A DNA stretch of 13,655 nucleotides, from positions 1 to 13,655 of the forward strand of contig JAEZGJ010000273.1 in NCBI GenBank assembly GCA_023416965.1, given 5' to 3'. The translations under genes were made by a program, and so were the position numbers. The notes beneath the pieces were generated by a model that was given only the letters and a program-made list of their open reading frames with translations, ran no database searches and was not told the origin of the DNA. Source of the DNA: Pseudomonadota bacterium (GTDB lineage: Bacteria; Pseudomonadota; Alphaproteobacteria; Rhizobiales; Phreatobacteraceae). Shown here in pieces: positions 1 to 7,274 of this stretch; position 1 is the first letter of the stretch, and each line of letters begins with the position of its first letter.

Positions 1-188
1 GGCTCGAGGTTCAGCTCGCCGCCTTCGCGCGGGTGCTCGGCCTGCCGGCGGCGCTGCGCGAGACGGCGACCGACCCCGCCCGTTTCGCCGCCGTGGCCGA
101 ACGGGCGGCCGACGATCCCGCATCCCTCGCCAATCCGCGGCTTCTCACCCGCGGCGACTGCGAACGCATCCTGGAGGCCGCATGGTGA
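1..188 (+). CDS. Iron-containing alcohol dehydrogenase, C-terminal end (partial)
   Basis: Only the last 61 codons are present; in-frame codons begin at base 3 and the TGA is at 186-188. The ending, NPRLLTRGDCERILEAAW, has the form typical of the group III iron-containing alcohol dehydrogenases (maleylacetate reductases and relatives). In these, a helical C-terminal domain finishes with an Asn-Pro-Arg-x-x-Thr turn and a short helix ending in Ala-Ala-Trp/Tyr. The preceding LGLPAALRE stretch also fits that family's C-terminal helices. These enzymes reduce or oxidise alcohols, aldehydes or maleylacetate with NAD(P)H and a divalent metal. The metal- and nucleotide-binding parts lie outside the window, so substrate and integrity cannot be judged. 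A 151-base gap separates it from the AraC-type gene, so it probably ends an upstream transcription unit that may or may not be functionally linked. Confidence 0.7.
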   Translation, partial: LEVQLAAFARVLGLPAALRETATDPARFAAVAERAADDPASLANPRLLTRGDCERILEAAW

Positions 189-326
189 TCCCCGCACCCG
201 CAAGCCCTGCCGGTCCGCCCGGCCCACCGCGCCGACGCGGCGAATCGCCCGTTGCCTGCGCCGCCGCCTGCGCTAAGCTCGTCAAGAAGAGACCGACACG
301 AAAACAAGAAAAGACGCCCGTTCATC

Positions 327-335
327 AGGGAGGAG
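327..335 (+). promoter_or_regulatory. Strong Shine-Dalgarno site for the AraC-type gene
   Basis: AGGGAGGAG lies just before the GTG at 340, with six bases between its GGAGG core and the start codon. It decides in favour of the GTG start over the next in-frame ATG at 397, which would remove the first part of the sensor domain. Confidence 0.65.
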
Positions 336-339
336 CGTT

Positions 340-1179
340 GTGAGTGTTGCTCACGCTGTCGCGCACGGCGTGTTTGGTCGCGTCTGCCTCTACGTGATGG
401 ACAAGGCCATGGCGCCCCATGCGCATCGGGAAGGCCATCTGATCTTCCACATTCTCGGCCCGCCGGCCGAAGTGGTGGTGGAGGGCCGGCCCTATCCCTT
501 GTCACCCGGGCAGGCTGTTGCGATCAGTCCATGGCAGCCGCATTTCTACCGGCCGCTGAACCACCGCGACAACGTGCTGGTCCTGGTCCTCTACATCCGC
601 CCCGGCTGGTTCGTGCAGGCGAGCCGCCAGGCCTCGGAAATCCTCCGCTTCGGGCGTGTCGGCGTGGAGGTCACCGATCGCCTCGCCCGGCTGGTCACCG
701 ATACCGGACATCTCCTCTCCGCCCATGGCGGCACCGACGGCGACTTCGAGGACCGCCTCAGCGCCCTCACCCAGGCCTCGTTCGACCAGACCTGGCAATG
801 GACGGCGGAAGGCCAGCACTTCATCGGCCAGGAGCGGCCGCTGCGCGACTTCCGCATCCGCCGCGCCCTGCGCCTGCTCGACGAGACGCTGGGCGAGCCC
901 ATCGATCTGGCGCGGCTGTCCCGCGCGGCGGGCCTGTCGCGGCCGCACTTCTTCAAGCTGTTCCGCGAACAGCTCGGCCTGCCGCCGACCATCTACCTCA
1001 ACGCACTCAGGATGGAGCGCGCCATCGAGCGGCTGGCCCTCGGCAAGGAGACGGTGGCCGATATCGGCCTCGACCTCGGCTTCTCCACGCCGGCGAGCTT
1101 CTCGCGCTTCTTCATCGCCAACGGGGTCGTCCCGCCCAGCACCTACCGCCGCAGCGTCATGGCCCATGCGACCCAATGA
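340..1179 (+). CDS. AraC-family transcriptional regulator
   Basis: This 279-residue protein has the usual AraC layout and size. Roughly residues 15-110 form a cupin-like sensor half with a His-rich strand (PHAHREGHLIFH, residues 26-37) and a Pro-Gly turn typical of the beta-barrel. The last 110 or so residues form the double helix-turn-helix DNA-binding domain. The first recognition unit is in IDLARLSRAAGLSRPHFFKLF; the second is in VADIGLDLGFSTPASFSRFF, followed by the family's closing PPSTYRR. The GTG start at 340 is supported by a strong ribosome binding site. It lies 5' of, and on the same strand as, the transporter and hydroxylase gene train, with about 100 bases between, so it is the natural candidate for its effector-responsive activator. 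The effector is unknown; many family members sense a substrate of the pathway they control. Family assignment is secure; the regulatory target is inferred from position. Confidence 0.9.
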   Translation: MSVAHAVAHGVFGRVCLYVMDKAMAPHAHREGHLIFHILGPPAEVVVEGRPYPLSPGQAVAISPWQPHFYRPLNHRDNVLVLVLYIRPGWFVQASRQASEILRFGRVGVEVTDRLARLVTDTGHLLSAHGGTDGDFEDRLSALTQASFDQTWQWTAEGQHFIGQERPLRDFRIRRALRLLDETLGEPIDLARLSRAAGLSRPHFFKLFREQLGLPPTIYLNALRMERAIERLALGKETVADIGLDLGFSTPASFSRFFIANGVVPPSTYRRSVMAHATQ

Positions 1180-1297
1180 GGGGGCGGCGCGGGCCGCGAA
1201 AGAAAAGACCCTCGGTAAAGCCGCCCGCGCGCGGTCGGCATAGCCTTCCCCGGACGGGCGGGGACGAGACCGCACAATTCGGGTGTCGACGGGTGTG

Positions 1298-2314
1298 ATG
1301 GAAAAGTTCGCCAAGAACCATCCTGTCTGGGCTCTGGTGATCGCGATCGTGGTGGTGGCTTTCCTGTGGCTCGTCCTGGCGCCCTGGCCGGCCGAACTCG
1401 AGGCGGCGGTGGGGCGCAAGCGCGTGTTCCTCAACGCCCTGCTCGGCGGCATCACCCTCGGCGCCCTCTACTTCCTCGTCGCCTCGGGCTTCACGCTGAT
1501 CTTCGGCCTGATGCGCACCGTCAATCTGGCCCACGGCTCGCTGTTCCTGCTCGGCGGCTATCTCGGCTACGAGATCGCCACCTGGTCAGGATCCTGGTTT
1601 CTCGCCTTCCCCATCGTCTTCGTCGTGGTCGGCCTCGTCGGCCTCGTCATGCAGCGCTTCATCTTCGCCCACATGGAGGGGGAGGAACTGCGCCAGACGC
1701 TGGTGAGCATCGGCCTGTCGGTGGTGTTGGCGGACCTGATGCTCTGGTACTGGGGCGGCCAGTCCTACACCACGCTGGCGCCTGCCTTCCTACGCGGCCC
1801 GGTGGAACTGCCCCTCATCTCCTCCATCAATCCCACCAGCGGCGAGGCCATCTTCATCCGCTATCCCTCGGTGCGCGTCTGGATCCTGGTCGCCGCCATC
1901 GTCATCGGCATCGCCATGTGGCTGGTCCTCAACCGCACCTCCCTCGGCATGCTGATCCGCGCCGGTGTCGACGACCGCGAGATGCTGGCCGCCTCGGGCG
2001 TGCGCATCCAGCTCGTCTTCCTCGCCGTCTTCGTCTTCGGCGCCGGGCTCGCCGGCATGGCCGGCATCGTCGGCGGCACGTTCCAGTCGTTGTCGCCGGG
2101 GGAGGACACCCGCTTCCTGCTCGCCAGCCTCGTCGTCGTCATCGTCGGCGGCATGGGCTCCATCGTTGGCGCCGCCATCGGCGCGGCGGTGATCGGCGTG
2201 ACGGAGCAGATGGGCCTCGTCTACGCGCCGACCTATTCGGTCGTCTTCACCTTCCTGATCATGGCGGCAGTGCTCGCCTTCCGGCCGCAGGGCCTTCTCG
2301 GCGCGGGGCGGTGA
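1298..2314 (+). CDS. Branched-chain amino acid-type ABC transporter permease (LivH-like)
   Basis: This is an inner-membrane permease of the LivH group of the hydrophobic amino acid uptake (HAAT) importers. The diagnostic FGLMRTVNLAHGSLFLLGGY segment and later Gly/Ala-rich helices ending in VVVIVGGMGSIVGAAIGA match LivH, as does the cytoplasmic coupling loop LGMLIRAGVDDREMLAASGV. About eight to nine hydrophobic helices are visible. The protein is somewhat longer than a typical LivH (about 290 residues) because of an extra N-terminal hydrophobic helix (VWALVIAIVVVAFLWLVL) before the usual first helix. The start is uncertain: ATG 1298 is used here, while an in-frame GTG at 1283 would add five residues; neither has a good ribosome binding site. 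Four bases (three full bases between codons) separate it from the next permease. HAAT permeases also carry urea, amides, aromatic acids and other ligands, so leucine-type substrates should not be assumed. Confidence 0.9.
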   Translation: MEKFAKNHPVWALVIAIVVVAFLWLVLAPWPAELEAAVGRKRVFLNALLGGITLGALYFLVASGFTLIFGLMRTVNLAHGSLFLLGGYLGYEIATWSGSWFLAFPIVFVVVGLVGLVMQRFIFAHMEGEELRQTLVSIGLSVVLADLMLWYWGGQSYTTLAPAFLRGPVELPLISSINPTSGEAIFIRYPSVRVWILVAAIVIGIAMWLVLNRTSLGMLIRAGVDDREMLAASGVRIQLVFLAVFVFGAGLAGMAGIVGGTFQSLSPGEDTRFLLASLVVVIVGGMGSIVGAAIGAAVIGVTEQMGLVYAPTYSVVFTFLIMAAVLAFRPQGLLGAGR

Positions 2315-2317
2315 GCG

Positions 2318-3394
2318 ATGGCCCTGGCTGACCAGGCCCCGGTCGGGGCACGCATGACCACCACCGCCGCGGCGCCGGGCCGGTCCTGGATCGAGCGCAT
2401 TCCGGCGGGCTGGTGGATCGCCGTCTTCATCCTTCTCGCCTTGCCGCTGGTGGCCAACAATTTCTGGCTGTTCCAGGTGATGGGCTGGAGCTTCATCCTC
2501 GGCATGATCGCCGTCAGCCTCACCTTCCTCGCCGGCTATGGCGGCATGGTGAGCCTCCTGCAGATGAGCATTGCCGGCCTCGCCGGCTACATGGTGGCGA
2601 TCCTCGGCCCCTCCGGCACCACCTCCATCAGCCTCGGCCTGTCCTGGTGGATCGTCCTGCCCGCGGCCTTCCTCGTCGCCGCCATCTTCGCGACGCTGTC
2701 GGGAGCCCTCGCCGTGCGCACCGAGGGCATCTACACGATCATGATCACCCTCGCGATCGCCGCCGCGTTCTTCTATTTCACCCGCCAGAACTACACGATC
2801 TTCAACGGCTATTCCGGCTTCAACCTGGTCCTGCCGCCGCGGCTCTTCGGCGTGAACTGGCGCGATCCCGTGCCCTTCTACTACCTCTGCCTCGGCTGCG
2901 CGGCGCTCTGCTACGGCGCCGTCGTCTATGTCTCGCGGTCTCCCTTCGGCCTCGCTCTCCAGGGCGTACGCGACAACCCCCGCCGCATGGCGGCCCTCGG
3001 CTTCAACGTCACCGCCCACCGTGTCGCCGCCCATGCCTTCGCCAGCATCTTCGCCTCCACCGGCGGCATCCTGCTCGCCTGGCAGAACGCCCAGATCGCG
3101 CCCGGCACCATCGGCATTCCCGCCGCCATCGACGTCCTCGTCGTCGCCGTCATCGGCGGCATGCGCCGCCCCCTCGGCGCCTTCGTCGGCGCCTTCATCT
3201 ATGTTATCCTGCAGGTCTTCTCGCCCGACGTGCTCGGCGCCTTCGGCTTCTCCGCCGAGCGCTTCAAGCTGATCATCGGCATCGGCTTCCTCGCCGTGGT
3301 GCTGTTCTCCCCCGACGGCGTGCTTGGCCTCTGGGACCGCTGGCGCGCCCGCGCCGCACGCCGCGTCGACCCGCTCACGGGGGCGCCGCGATGA
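2318..3394 (+). CDS. Branched-chain amino acid-type ABC transporter permease (LivM-like)
   Basis: This 358-residue protein is the second transmembrane subunit, pairing with the LivH-like protein to form the translocation channel. Evidence includes the LivM-type GYGGMVSLLQMSIAGLAGY segment (around residues 73-91), the coupling loop FGLALQGVRDNPRRMAALGF with its Arg-Asp-Asn/Asp-x-x-Arg core, and late helices with VAVIGGMRRPLGAFVGAF and FSPDGVLGLWDR. These match the expected order and the usual LivM length of 320-400 residues. The first 25 or so residues are polar; an alternative ATG at 2354 would trim twelve of them. The start used sits three bases after the previous stop. Its own stop overlaps the following ATPase start as ATGA (3391-3394), a strong sign of translational coupling. 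Confidence 0.92.
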   Translation: MALADQAPVGARMTTTAAAPGRSWIERIPAGWWIAVFILLALPLVANNFWLFQVMGWSFILGMIAVSLTFLAGYGGMVSLLQMSIAGLAGYMVAILGPSGTTSISLGLSWWIVLPAAFLVAAIFATLSGALAVRTEGIYTIMITLAIAAAFFYFTRQNYTIFNGYSGFNLVLPPRLFGVNWRDPVPFYYLCLGCAALCYGAVVYVSRSPFGLALQGVRDNPRRMAALGFNVTAHRVAAHAFASIFASTGGILLAWQNAQIAPGTIGIPAAIDVLVVAVIGGMRRPLGAFVGAFIYVILQVFSPDVLGAFGFSAERFKLIIGIGFLAVVLFSPDGVLGLWDRWRARAARRVDPLTGAPR

Positions 3395-4179
3395 CCCTCG
3401 CAGGACCCGCCGACCGCCCGGTGCAGATGAACACCGGCAATGCCCTGGAGTTGCGCGGCATCACCAAGATGTTCGGGGCCTTGGCCGCCATTGCCGACGT
3501 GACCCTGTCGGTGCGCCCCGGCGAGCGGCGGGCCGTGCTCGGCTCCAACGGCGCCGGCAAGACCACCCTTTTCAACTGCATCACCGGAGACTTCCCGGCC
3601 ACCTCCGGCATCATTCGCTTCTTCGGCGAGGACGTCACCGCCTTCCCGCCCTACGAGCGGATCCGCCGCGGCCTCAGGCGCACCTACCAGATATCCTCCC
3701 TCTTCTCCGGCCTCAGCGTCATCGACAACGTCTATCTCGCCTGCCGCGGCGTCTCGCGGAACCGCTTCTCCCTGCTCCGCCCGCGCGCCGACGACGCCCT
3801 CGTCCACGCCGCGGAGACGCTGGTGGAAGCGGTCCATCTGACCGCGGTGCGGGACCGGCTGGTGGGCGAACTCGCCTATGGCCAGCAGCGCCAGCTCGAG
3901 ATCGCACTCGCCATGTCTGGTGCGCCGCGCTTCATCCTGTTCGACGAGCCGGCGGCGGGCCTTTCGCCGACCGAGCGCCGCGACCTCGTCGCCATCCTCA
4001 CCTCGCTGCCCGCCCATATCGGCTACATCATCATCGAGCACGACATGGACGTGGCGCTGCGCGTCGTCGAGAGCGTGACGATGATGCACAACGGCCGCAT
4101 CTTCAAGGAAGGCCGACCCAGCGAGATCGAGGACGATCCGGAAGTCCAGGAACTCTATCTGGGAGGCGGTCATGGCTGA
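3391..4179 (+). CDS. ABC transporter ATP-binding protein (LivG-like)
   Basis: This 262-residue ATPase of the HAAT importer energises uptake on the cytoplasmic face of the permease pair. Visible motifs are Walker A GSNGAGKTT (residues 51-59), a Q-loop in RRTYQISSLFSGLSV, the LivG-type signature LAYGQQRQLEIA, Walker B RFILFDEPAAGL and the H-loop IIIEHDMDV. The signature reads AYGQQ, the usual LivG variant of LSGGQ. The reading frame stays open far upstream, but that extension is a shadow of the LivM gene. The ATG at 3391 is chosen because it overlaps the LivM stop in an ATGA junction and leaves a short normal N-terminus; ATG 3427 is a possible alternative. Its stop overlaps the next gene's start by eight bases, so LivG and LivF-type subunits are likely made in a coupled way. 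Confidence 0.9.
   Translation: MTLAGPADRPVQMNTGNALELRGITKMFGALAAIADVTLSVRPGERRAVLGSNGAGKTTLFNCITGDFPATSGIIRFFGEDVTAFPPYERIRRGLRRTYQISSLFSGLSVIDNVYLACRGVSRNRFSLLRPRADDALVHAAETLVEAVHLTAVRDRLVGELAYGQQRQLEIALAMSGAPRFILFDEPAAGLSPTERRDLVAILTSLPAHIGYIIIEHDMDVALRVVESVTMMHNGRIFKEGRPSEIEDDPEVQELYLGGGHG
4161..4166 (+). promoter_or_regulatory. Ribosome binding site inside livG-like gene for the LivF/Tm-1 fusion
   Basis: GGGAGG lies within the last codons of the LivG-like gene, five bases before ATG 4172. It supports this start for the fusion protein even though the start overlaps the previous stop codon by eight bases. Confidence 0.55.
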
Positions 4180-6388
4180 GCGCTTCCCCGTGCCGCCCAA
4201 GGCCGGCGTCCCGGTCCTGCAGCTGCAGGGCGTCAACGTCTTCTACGGCCGCAGCCACGCGGTGCAGGGCGTCGACCTGACGCTGCAGTCCGGCGTCCTC
4301 TCGGTGGTTGGCCGCAACGGCATGGGCAAGACGACCATGTGCAAGGCGATCATGGGCCTCGTGCCGATCGCCTCCGGCTCGATCCGCTTCATGGGCGAGG
4401 AGATCGCCGGCCGTGCCCCTGCCGAGGTCGCCCGGCTCGGCATCGGCTACGTGCCCCAGGGCCGCCGCCTCTGGCGTTCGCTCACGGTGCACGAGCATCT
4501 CAGGCTTATGGCGAGGTCCAAGGGCCGCTGGACGCCCGAACGCATCTACGAGGTCTTCCCGCGCCTCGCGGAGCGGCGCAACAACGGCGGCGCCCAGCTC
4601 TCCGGCGGCGAGCAGCAGATGCTGGCGATCAGCCGCGCCCTGCTGATGAATCCGCGGCTCCTGATCATGGACGAGCCGACTGAGGGTCTGGCCCCCGTCA
4701 TCGTCGCCCATGTCGAGGAGACGCTGGTGCGCCTCGCGGCCGAGGGCGACGTCTCCATTCTCGTCATCGAGCAGAATATCGGCGTCGCCACCCAGATGTC
4801 GGACCCGGTGGCGATCATGGTTAACGGCCGCATCAACCGGGTCATCGCTTCGGCGACTCTCGCCGCCGACCGCGACCTCCAGCAGCGCCTGCTCGGCGTC
4901 GGCCGCCACGGTCACGAGGACCCGGCACTTGGCGAGGATGCGCCGTCCGGATCCCCCGCCGCACCGGCTCCGGCCCCCGAGGGGCCGGTCCGTGTCTATG
5001 TCGCCAACCCCGCCATCCCCACCCGCTGGTCGAAGGACGTGCCCGCCGCCCAGATCGAGGCCGCCGCGCGCACCGTCTCCCGGCCCACCCTCGCCACCAT
5101 CGACGGCCGGCGCATCGGCGACACCTCGGCCCTCGCCGCACGCGGGCCCGGCGAGCCACATGTGGTCATCGCCGGAACGCTGGACACCAAGGGCGAGGAG
5201 CTGCGCTTCATCCGCGACATCATCCAGGCCTCGGGCCTGCGGACCCGTCTGGTCGACGTCTCCACCCAGGGCCGCAACAACGGAGCCGACGTCTCGGCGC
5301 AGGAGGTGGCCCTCGCCTCGCCGCGCGGCCTGCCGGGCCTCGCCTCCGGCGACCGCGGCGCCGCCGTCGCCGCCATGACCGAGGCCTTCGCCGCCTGGAT
5401 CGGAACCCGGCAGGGCGTCGCCGGCCTGATCTCCGCCGGCGGCTCCGGCGGCACCGCCATCGCCACGGCGGCCATGCAGGTCCTGCCGGTCGGGGTGCCG
5501 AAGCTCATGGTCTCCACCATGGCGGCCGGCAACGTCGCCCAATATGTCGGCTCGGCTGACATCACCATGATGCATTCGGTCACCGACGTTCAGGGCCTGA
5601 ACCGCATCTCGCGCGCCGTGCTCGGCAATGCCGCCCATGCCATGGCGGCCATGGCCAAGGCCCATCTGGCGACCGCGCGCCCGGCTTCCGCCCAGGAGCG
5701 GCCGCTCGTCGGCCTCACCATGTTCGGCGTCACCACCCCCTGCGTCCAGCAGGTGGCGCGGCTCCTCGACCCCGAATGGGAGGCGCTGGTCTTCCACGCC
5801 ACCGGCGTCGGAGGGCGCTCCATGGAGAAGCTCGTCGACTCGCGCCTGCTCCAGGGCGTCATAGACGTCTCGACGACGGAGGTCTGCGACATGCTGCTGG
5901 GCGGCATCCTGCCGGCGAACGAGGACCGCTTCGGCGCCGTCGTCCGCACGAAGCTGCCCTATGTCGGCTCGGTCGGCGCCCTCGACATGGTCAATTTCGC
6001 CGGGCCCGACACCGTCCCCGCGCACTATCGCGGCCGCAACCTCTACCCGCACAACCCGCAGGTCACGCTGATGCGGACCACGGCCGAGGAGAACGCCCGC
6101 ATCGGCCGCTGGATCGGCGAGCGCCTCAACCTGATGGAGGGGCCGGTGCGGTTCCTCATCCCGGAAGGCGGGGTCTCGGCCCTCGACGCGCCGGGCAAGC
6201 CCTTCTTCGATCCCGATGCTGACGCGGCGCTCTTCGAGGCGCTCGCCGCCACCGTCCGCCCCACCGCGAACCGGCAGCTCCTCCGCCTGCCCCACCACAT
6301 CAACGATCCCGCCTTCGCCCAGGCGCTGGTGCGCGAATTCCTCGCGCTGCACCAGGGCCGCCGCGGCGCCGCGCGCAGGAGGCCCTGA
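4172..6388 (+). CDS. Fusion of LivF-like ABC ATPase with a Tm-1-like (UPF0261) domain
   Basis: This 738-residue protein joins two usually separate proteins. Residues 1-245 are a complete LivF-type ATPase: Walker A GRNGMGKTT (47-55), Q-loop in GYVPQGRRLW, signature LSGGEQQM (143-150), Walker B RLLIMDEPTEGL, and the LivF-style switch segment VIEQN with Gln in place of the usual His. A Pro/Ala/Glu-rich linker (about 248-271) and an unassigned segment (272-329) follow. Residues 330 to about 727 are a full-length Tm-1-like/UPF0261 domain with VVIAGTLDTKGEEL (331-344), SAGGSGGTAIATAAM (421-435), LMVSTMAAGNV, TMFGVTTPCV, FHATGVGGRSMEKL (541-554), DVSTTE, VGALDMVNF and HNPQVTLMRTTAEEN. The tomato homologue's N-terminal half binds ATP and blocks tobamovirus replication; the bacterial role is unknown. 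The next gene encodes the partner of the other Tm-1 half, which supports a real functional unit. LivF standing alone is about 235 residues. A sequencing error removing a stop is possible but would require the frames to match by chance. Confidence 0.9.
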   Translation: MAERFPVPPKAGVPVLQLQGVNVFYGRSHAVQGVDLTLQSGVLSVVGRNGMGKTTMCKAIMGLVPIASGSIRFMGEEIAGRAPAEVARLGIGYVPQGRRLWRSLTVHEHLRLMARSKGRWTPERIYEVFPRLAERRNNGGAQLSGGEQQMLAISRALLMNPRLLIMDEPTEGLAPVIVAHVEETLVRLAAEGDVSILVIEQNIGVATQMSDPVAIMVNGRINRVIASATLAADRDLQQRLLGVGRHGHEDPALGEDAPSGSPAAPAPAPEGPVRVYVANPAIPTRWSKDVPAAQIEAAARTVSRPTLATIDGRRIGDTSALAARGPGEPHVVIAGTLDTKGEELRFIRDIIQASGLRTRLVDVSTQGRNNGADVSAQEVALASPRGLPGLASGDRGAAVAAMTEAFAAWIGTRQGVAGLISAGGSGGTAIATAAMQVLPVGVPKLMVSTMAAGNVAQYVGSADITMMHSVTDVQGLNRISRAVLGNAAHAMAAMAKAHLATARPASAQERPLVGLTMFGVTTPCVQQVARLLDPEWEALVFHATGVGGRSMEKLVDSRLLQGVIDVSTTEVCDMLLGGILPANEDRFGAVVRTKLPYVGSVGALDMVNFAGPDTVPAHYRGRNLYPHNPQVTLMRTTAEENARIGRWIGERLNLMEGPVRFLIPEGGVSALDAPGKPFFDPDADAALFEALAATVRPTANRQLLRLPHHINDPAFAQALVREFLALHQGRRGAARRRP

Positions 6389-6389
6389 C

Positions 6390-7220
6390 ATGGCGCGTTT
6401 CGACAAGGCCGAGCTCCTCGCCCGCTACCGGGCCATGATCACCCGCGGCGAGCCCATCGTCGGCGGCGGCGCCGGCACCGGCCTCTCCGCGAAATGCGAG
6501 GAGGCCGGCGGCATCGACCTCATCGTCATCTACAATTCAGGGCGTTTCCGCATGGCCGGCCGTGGCTCGCTGTCTGGTCTGATGCCCTATGGCGACGCCA
6601 ACCAGATCGTCATGGAGATGGCCGGCGAGGTCCTGCCGGTTGTGAGGAAGACGCCGGTCATCGCCGGCGTCTGCGCCACCGATCCGTTCCGCCAGATGGA
6701 CGTCTTCCTCGACGAGGTGAAGCGCGTCGGCTTCTCGGGCGTGCAGAACTTTCCGACGGTCGGCCTGATCGACGGCGTCTTCCGCGCGAACCTCGAGGAG
6801 ACCGGCATGGGCTACGGCCTCGAGGTCGACATGGTCGCCCTCGCCAACGCCAAGGGCCTGCTGACCACCCCTTACGTCTTCTCCGAGGACGATGCCCGGC
6901 GGATGGCCGGCGCCGGCGCCGACATCATCGTCTGCCACCTCGGCCTCACCACCGGCGGCTCCATCGGGGCGGAAACCGCCCTTAAGCTCGCCGACTGCCC
7001 GGCCATCGTCGATGCCTGGGCGGCCGCTGCATTGGCGGTCAAGCCCGACGCCATCGTCCTCGTCCATGGCGGGCCGGTGGCCGAGCCGGCGGACGCCGAC
7101 TTCATCCTCAAGAACACCCGCCACTGCCACGGCTTCTACGGCGCCTCCTCGATGGAGCGCCTGCCGGTGGAGGTGGCGATCCGTGACCAGACCCGCGCCT
7201 TCAAGATGATCAGCCGCTGA
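6390..7220 (+). CDS. Phosphoenolpyruvate hydrolase-like TIM-barrel protein
   Basis: This 276-residue protein matches the PEP-hydrolase-like TIM-barrel family (Pfam PF09370 type), which corresponds to the C-terminal half of plant Tm-1. Recognisable segments are VGGGAGTGLSAKCEEAGGID near the N-terminus, IYNSGRFRMAGRGSLSGLMP (48-66), PVIAGVCATDPF, GFSGVQNFPTVGLIDG (114-129), and the late barrel loops HLGLTTGGSIGA and VLVHGGPV. It ends with FYGASSMERLPVE, typical for the family. The frame is open upstream within the fusion gene, but ATG 6390 is chosen: it lies one base after the previous stop and has AGGAGG at 6377-6382. Despite its name, the in vivo reaction of most members is unproven, and hydrolysis of phosphoenolpyruvate should not be assumed. 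The adjacency of UPF0261 and this barrel in bacteria, versus one chain in plants, argues that the two act together. I see no signal peptide, so it is probably cytoplasmic. Confidence 0.88.
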   Translation: MARFDKAELLARYRAMITRGEPIVGGGAGTGLSAKCEEAGGIDLIVIYNSGRFRMAGRGSLSGLMPYGDANQIVMEMAGEVLPVVRKTPVIAGVCATDPFRQMDVFLDEVKRVGFSGVQNFPTVGLIDGVFRANLEETGMGYGLEVDMVALANAKGLLTTPYVFSEDDARRMAGAGADIIVCHLGLTTGGSIGAETALKLADCPAIVDAWAAAALAVKPDAIVLVHGGPVAEPADADFILKNTRHCHGFYGASSMERLPVEVAIRDQTRAFKMISR

Positions 7221-7260
7221 GCCGGCTCAGCAGACAGACGACGCGAACAGAAGAAACGTC

Positions 7261-7267
7261 GGGAGGA
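7261..7267 (+). promoter_or_regulatory. Shine-Dalgarno site for the flotillin gene
   Basis: GGGAGGA lies seven bases before ATG 7275, inside the widest gap of the train (7221-7274). It fixes the flotillin start so that the N-terminal membrane helix is included. I see no convincing promoter or terminator in this gap. Confidence 0.6.
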
Positions 7268-7274
7268 CCGAACC

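Noticed and set aside
252..279. Possible sigma-70 type promoter (TTGCCT, 16 bases, TAAGCT) upstream of the AraC-type gene
   Set aside because: Only about four of six and three of six positions match consensus, which is unremarkable by chance; not reported as a feature.
1180..1282. Possible rho-independent terminator between the AraC-type and LivH-like genes
   Set aside because: GC-rich inverted repeats are present, but none is followed by a T-tract, and the stems are short or have long loops.
1790..3034. Minus-strand open frame of 414 codons across the two permease genes
   Set aside because: It spans the junction of two clear permeases and encodes a highly acidic Gly/Asp/His-rich chain with no recognisable fold.
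2413..3390. N-terminal extension of the LivG-like frame to base 2413
   Set aside because: The extension is an Arg/Pro-rich out-of-frame reading of the LivM gene. The ATG at 3391 in an ATGA overlap gives a normal LivG length.
1298..4915. Assigning leucine/isoleucine/valine as transported substrate
   Set aside because: HAAT-family importers carry many compounds. The neighbours are not amino acid genes, and no binding protein is available to judge.
6216..6389. Upstream extension of the PEP-hydrolase-like frame
   Set aside because: It reads the end of the Tm-1 domain gene out of frame. ATG 6390 has a good ribosome binding site and matches family length.
4103..6406. Very long minus-strand open frame (about 767 codons) opposite the LivF/Tm-1 fusion gene
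   Set aside because: It mirrors a gene with complete family motifs on the other strand. Its protein is a low-complexity mix of Gly, Asp, Ala, His and Arg typical of antisense frames in GC-rich DNA, and no domain is recognisable.
4172..7220. Antiviral or anti-phage defence role by analogy with tomato Tm-1
   Set aside because: Plant Tm-1 activity is a specialised inhibition of a tobamovirus replication protein. The neighbours here are metabolic, with no defence genes, so the analogy is not evidence.
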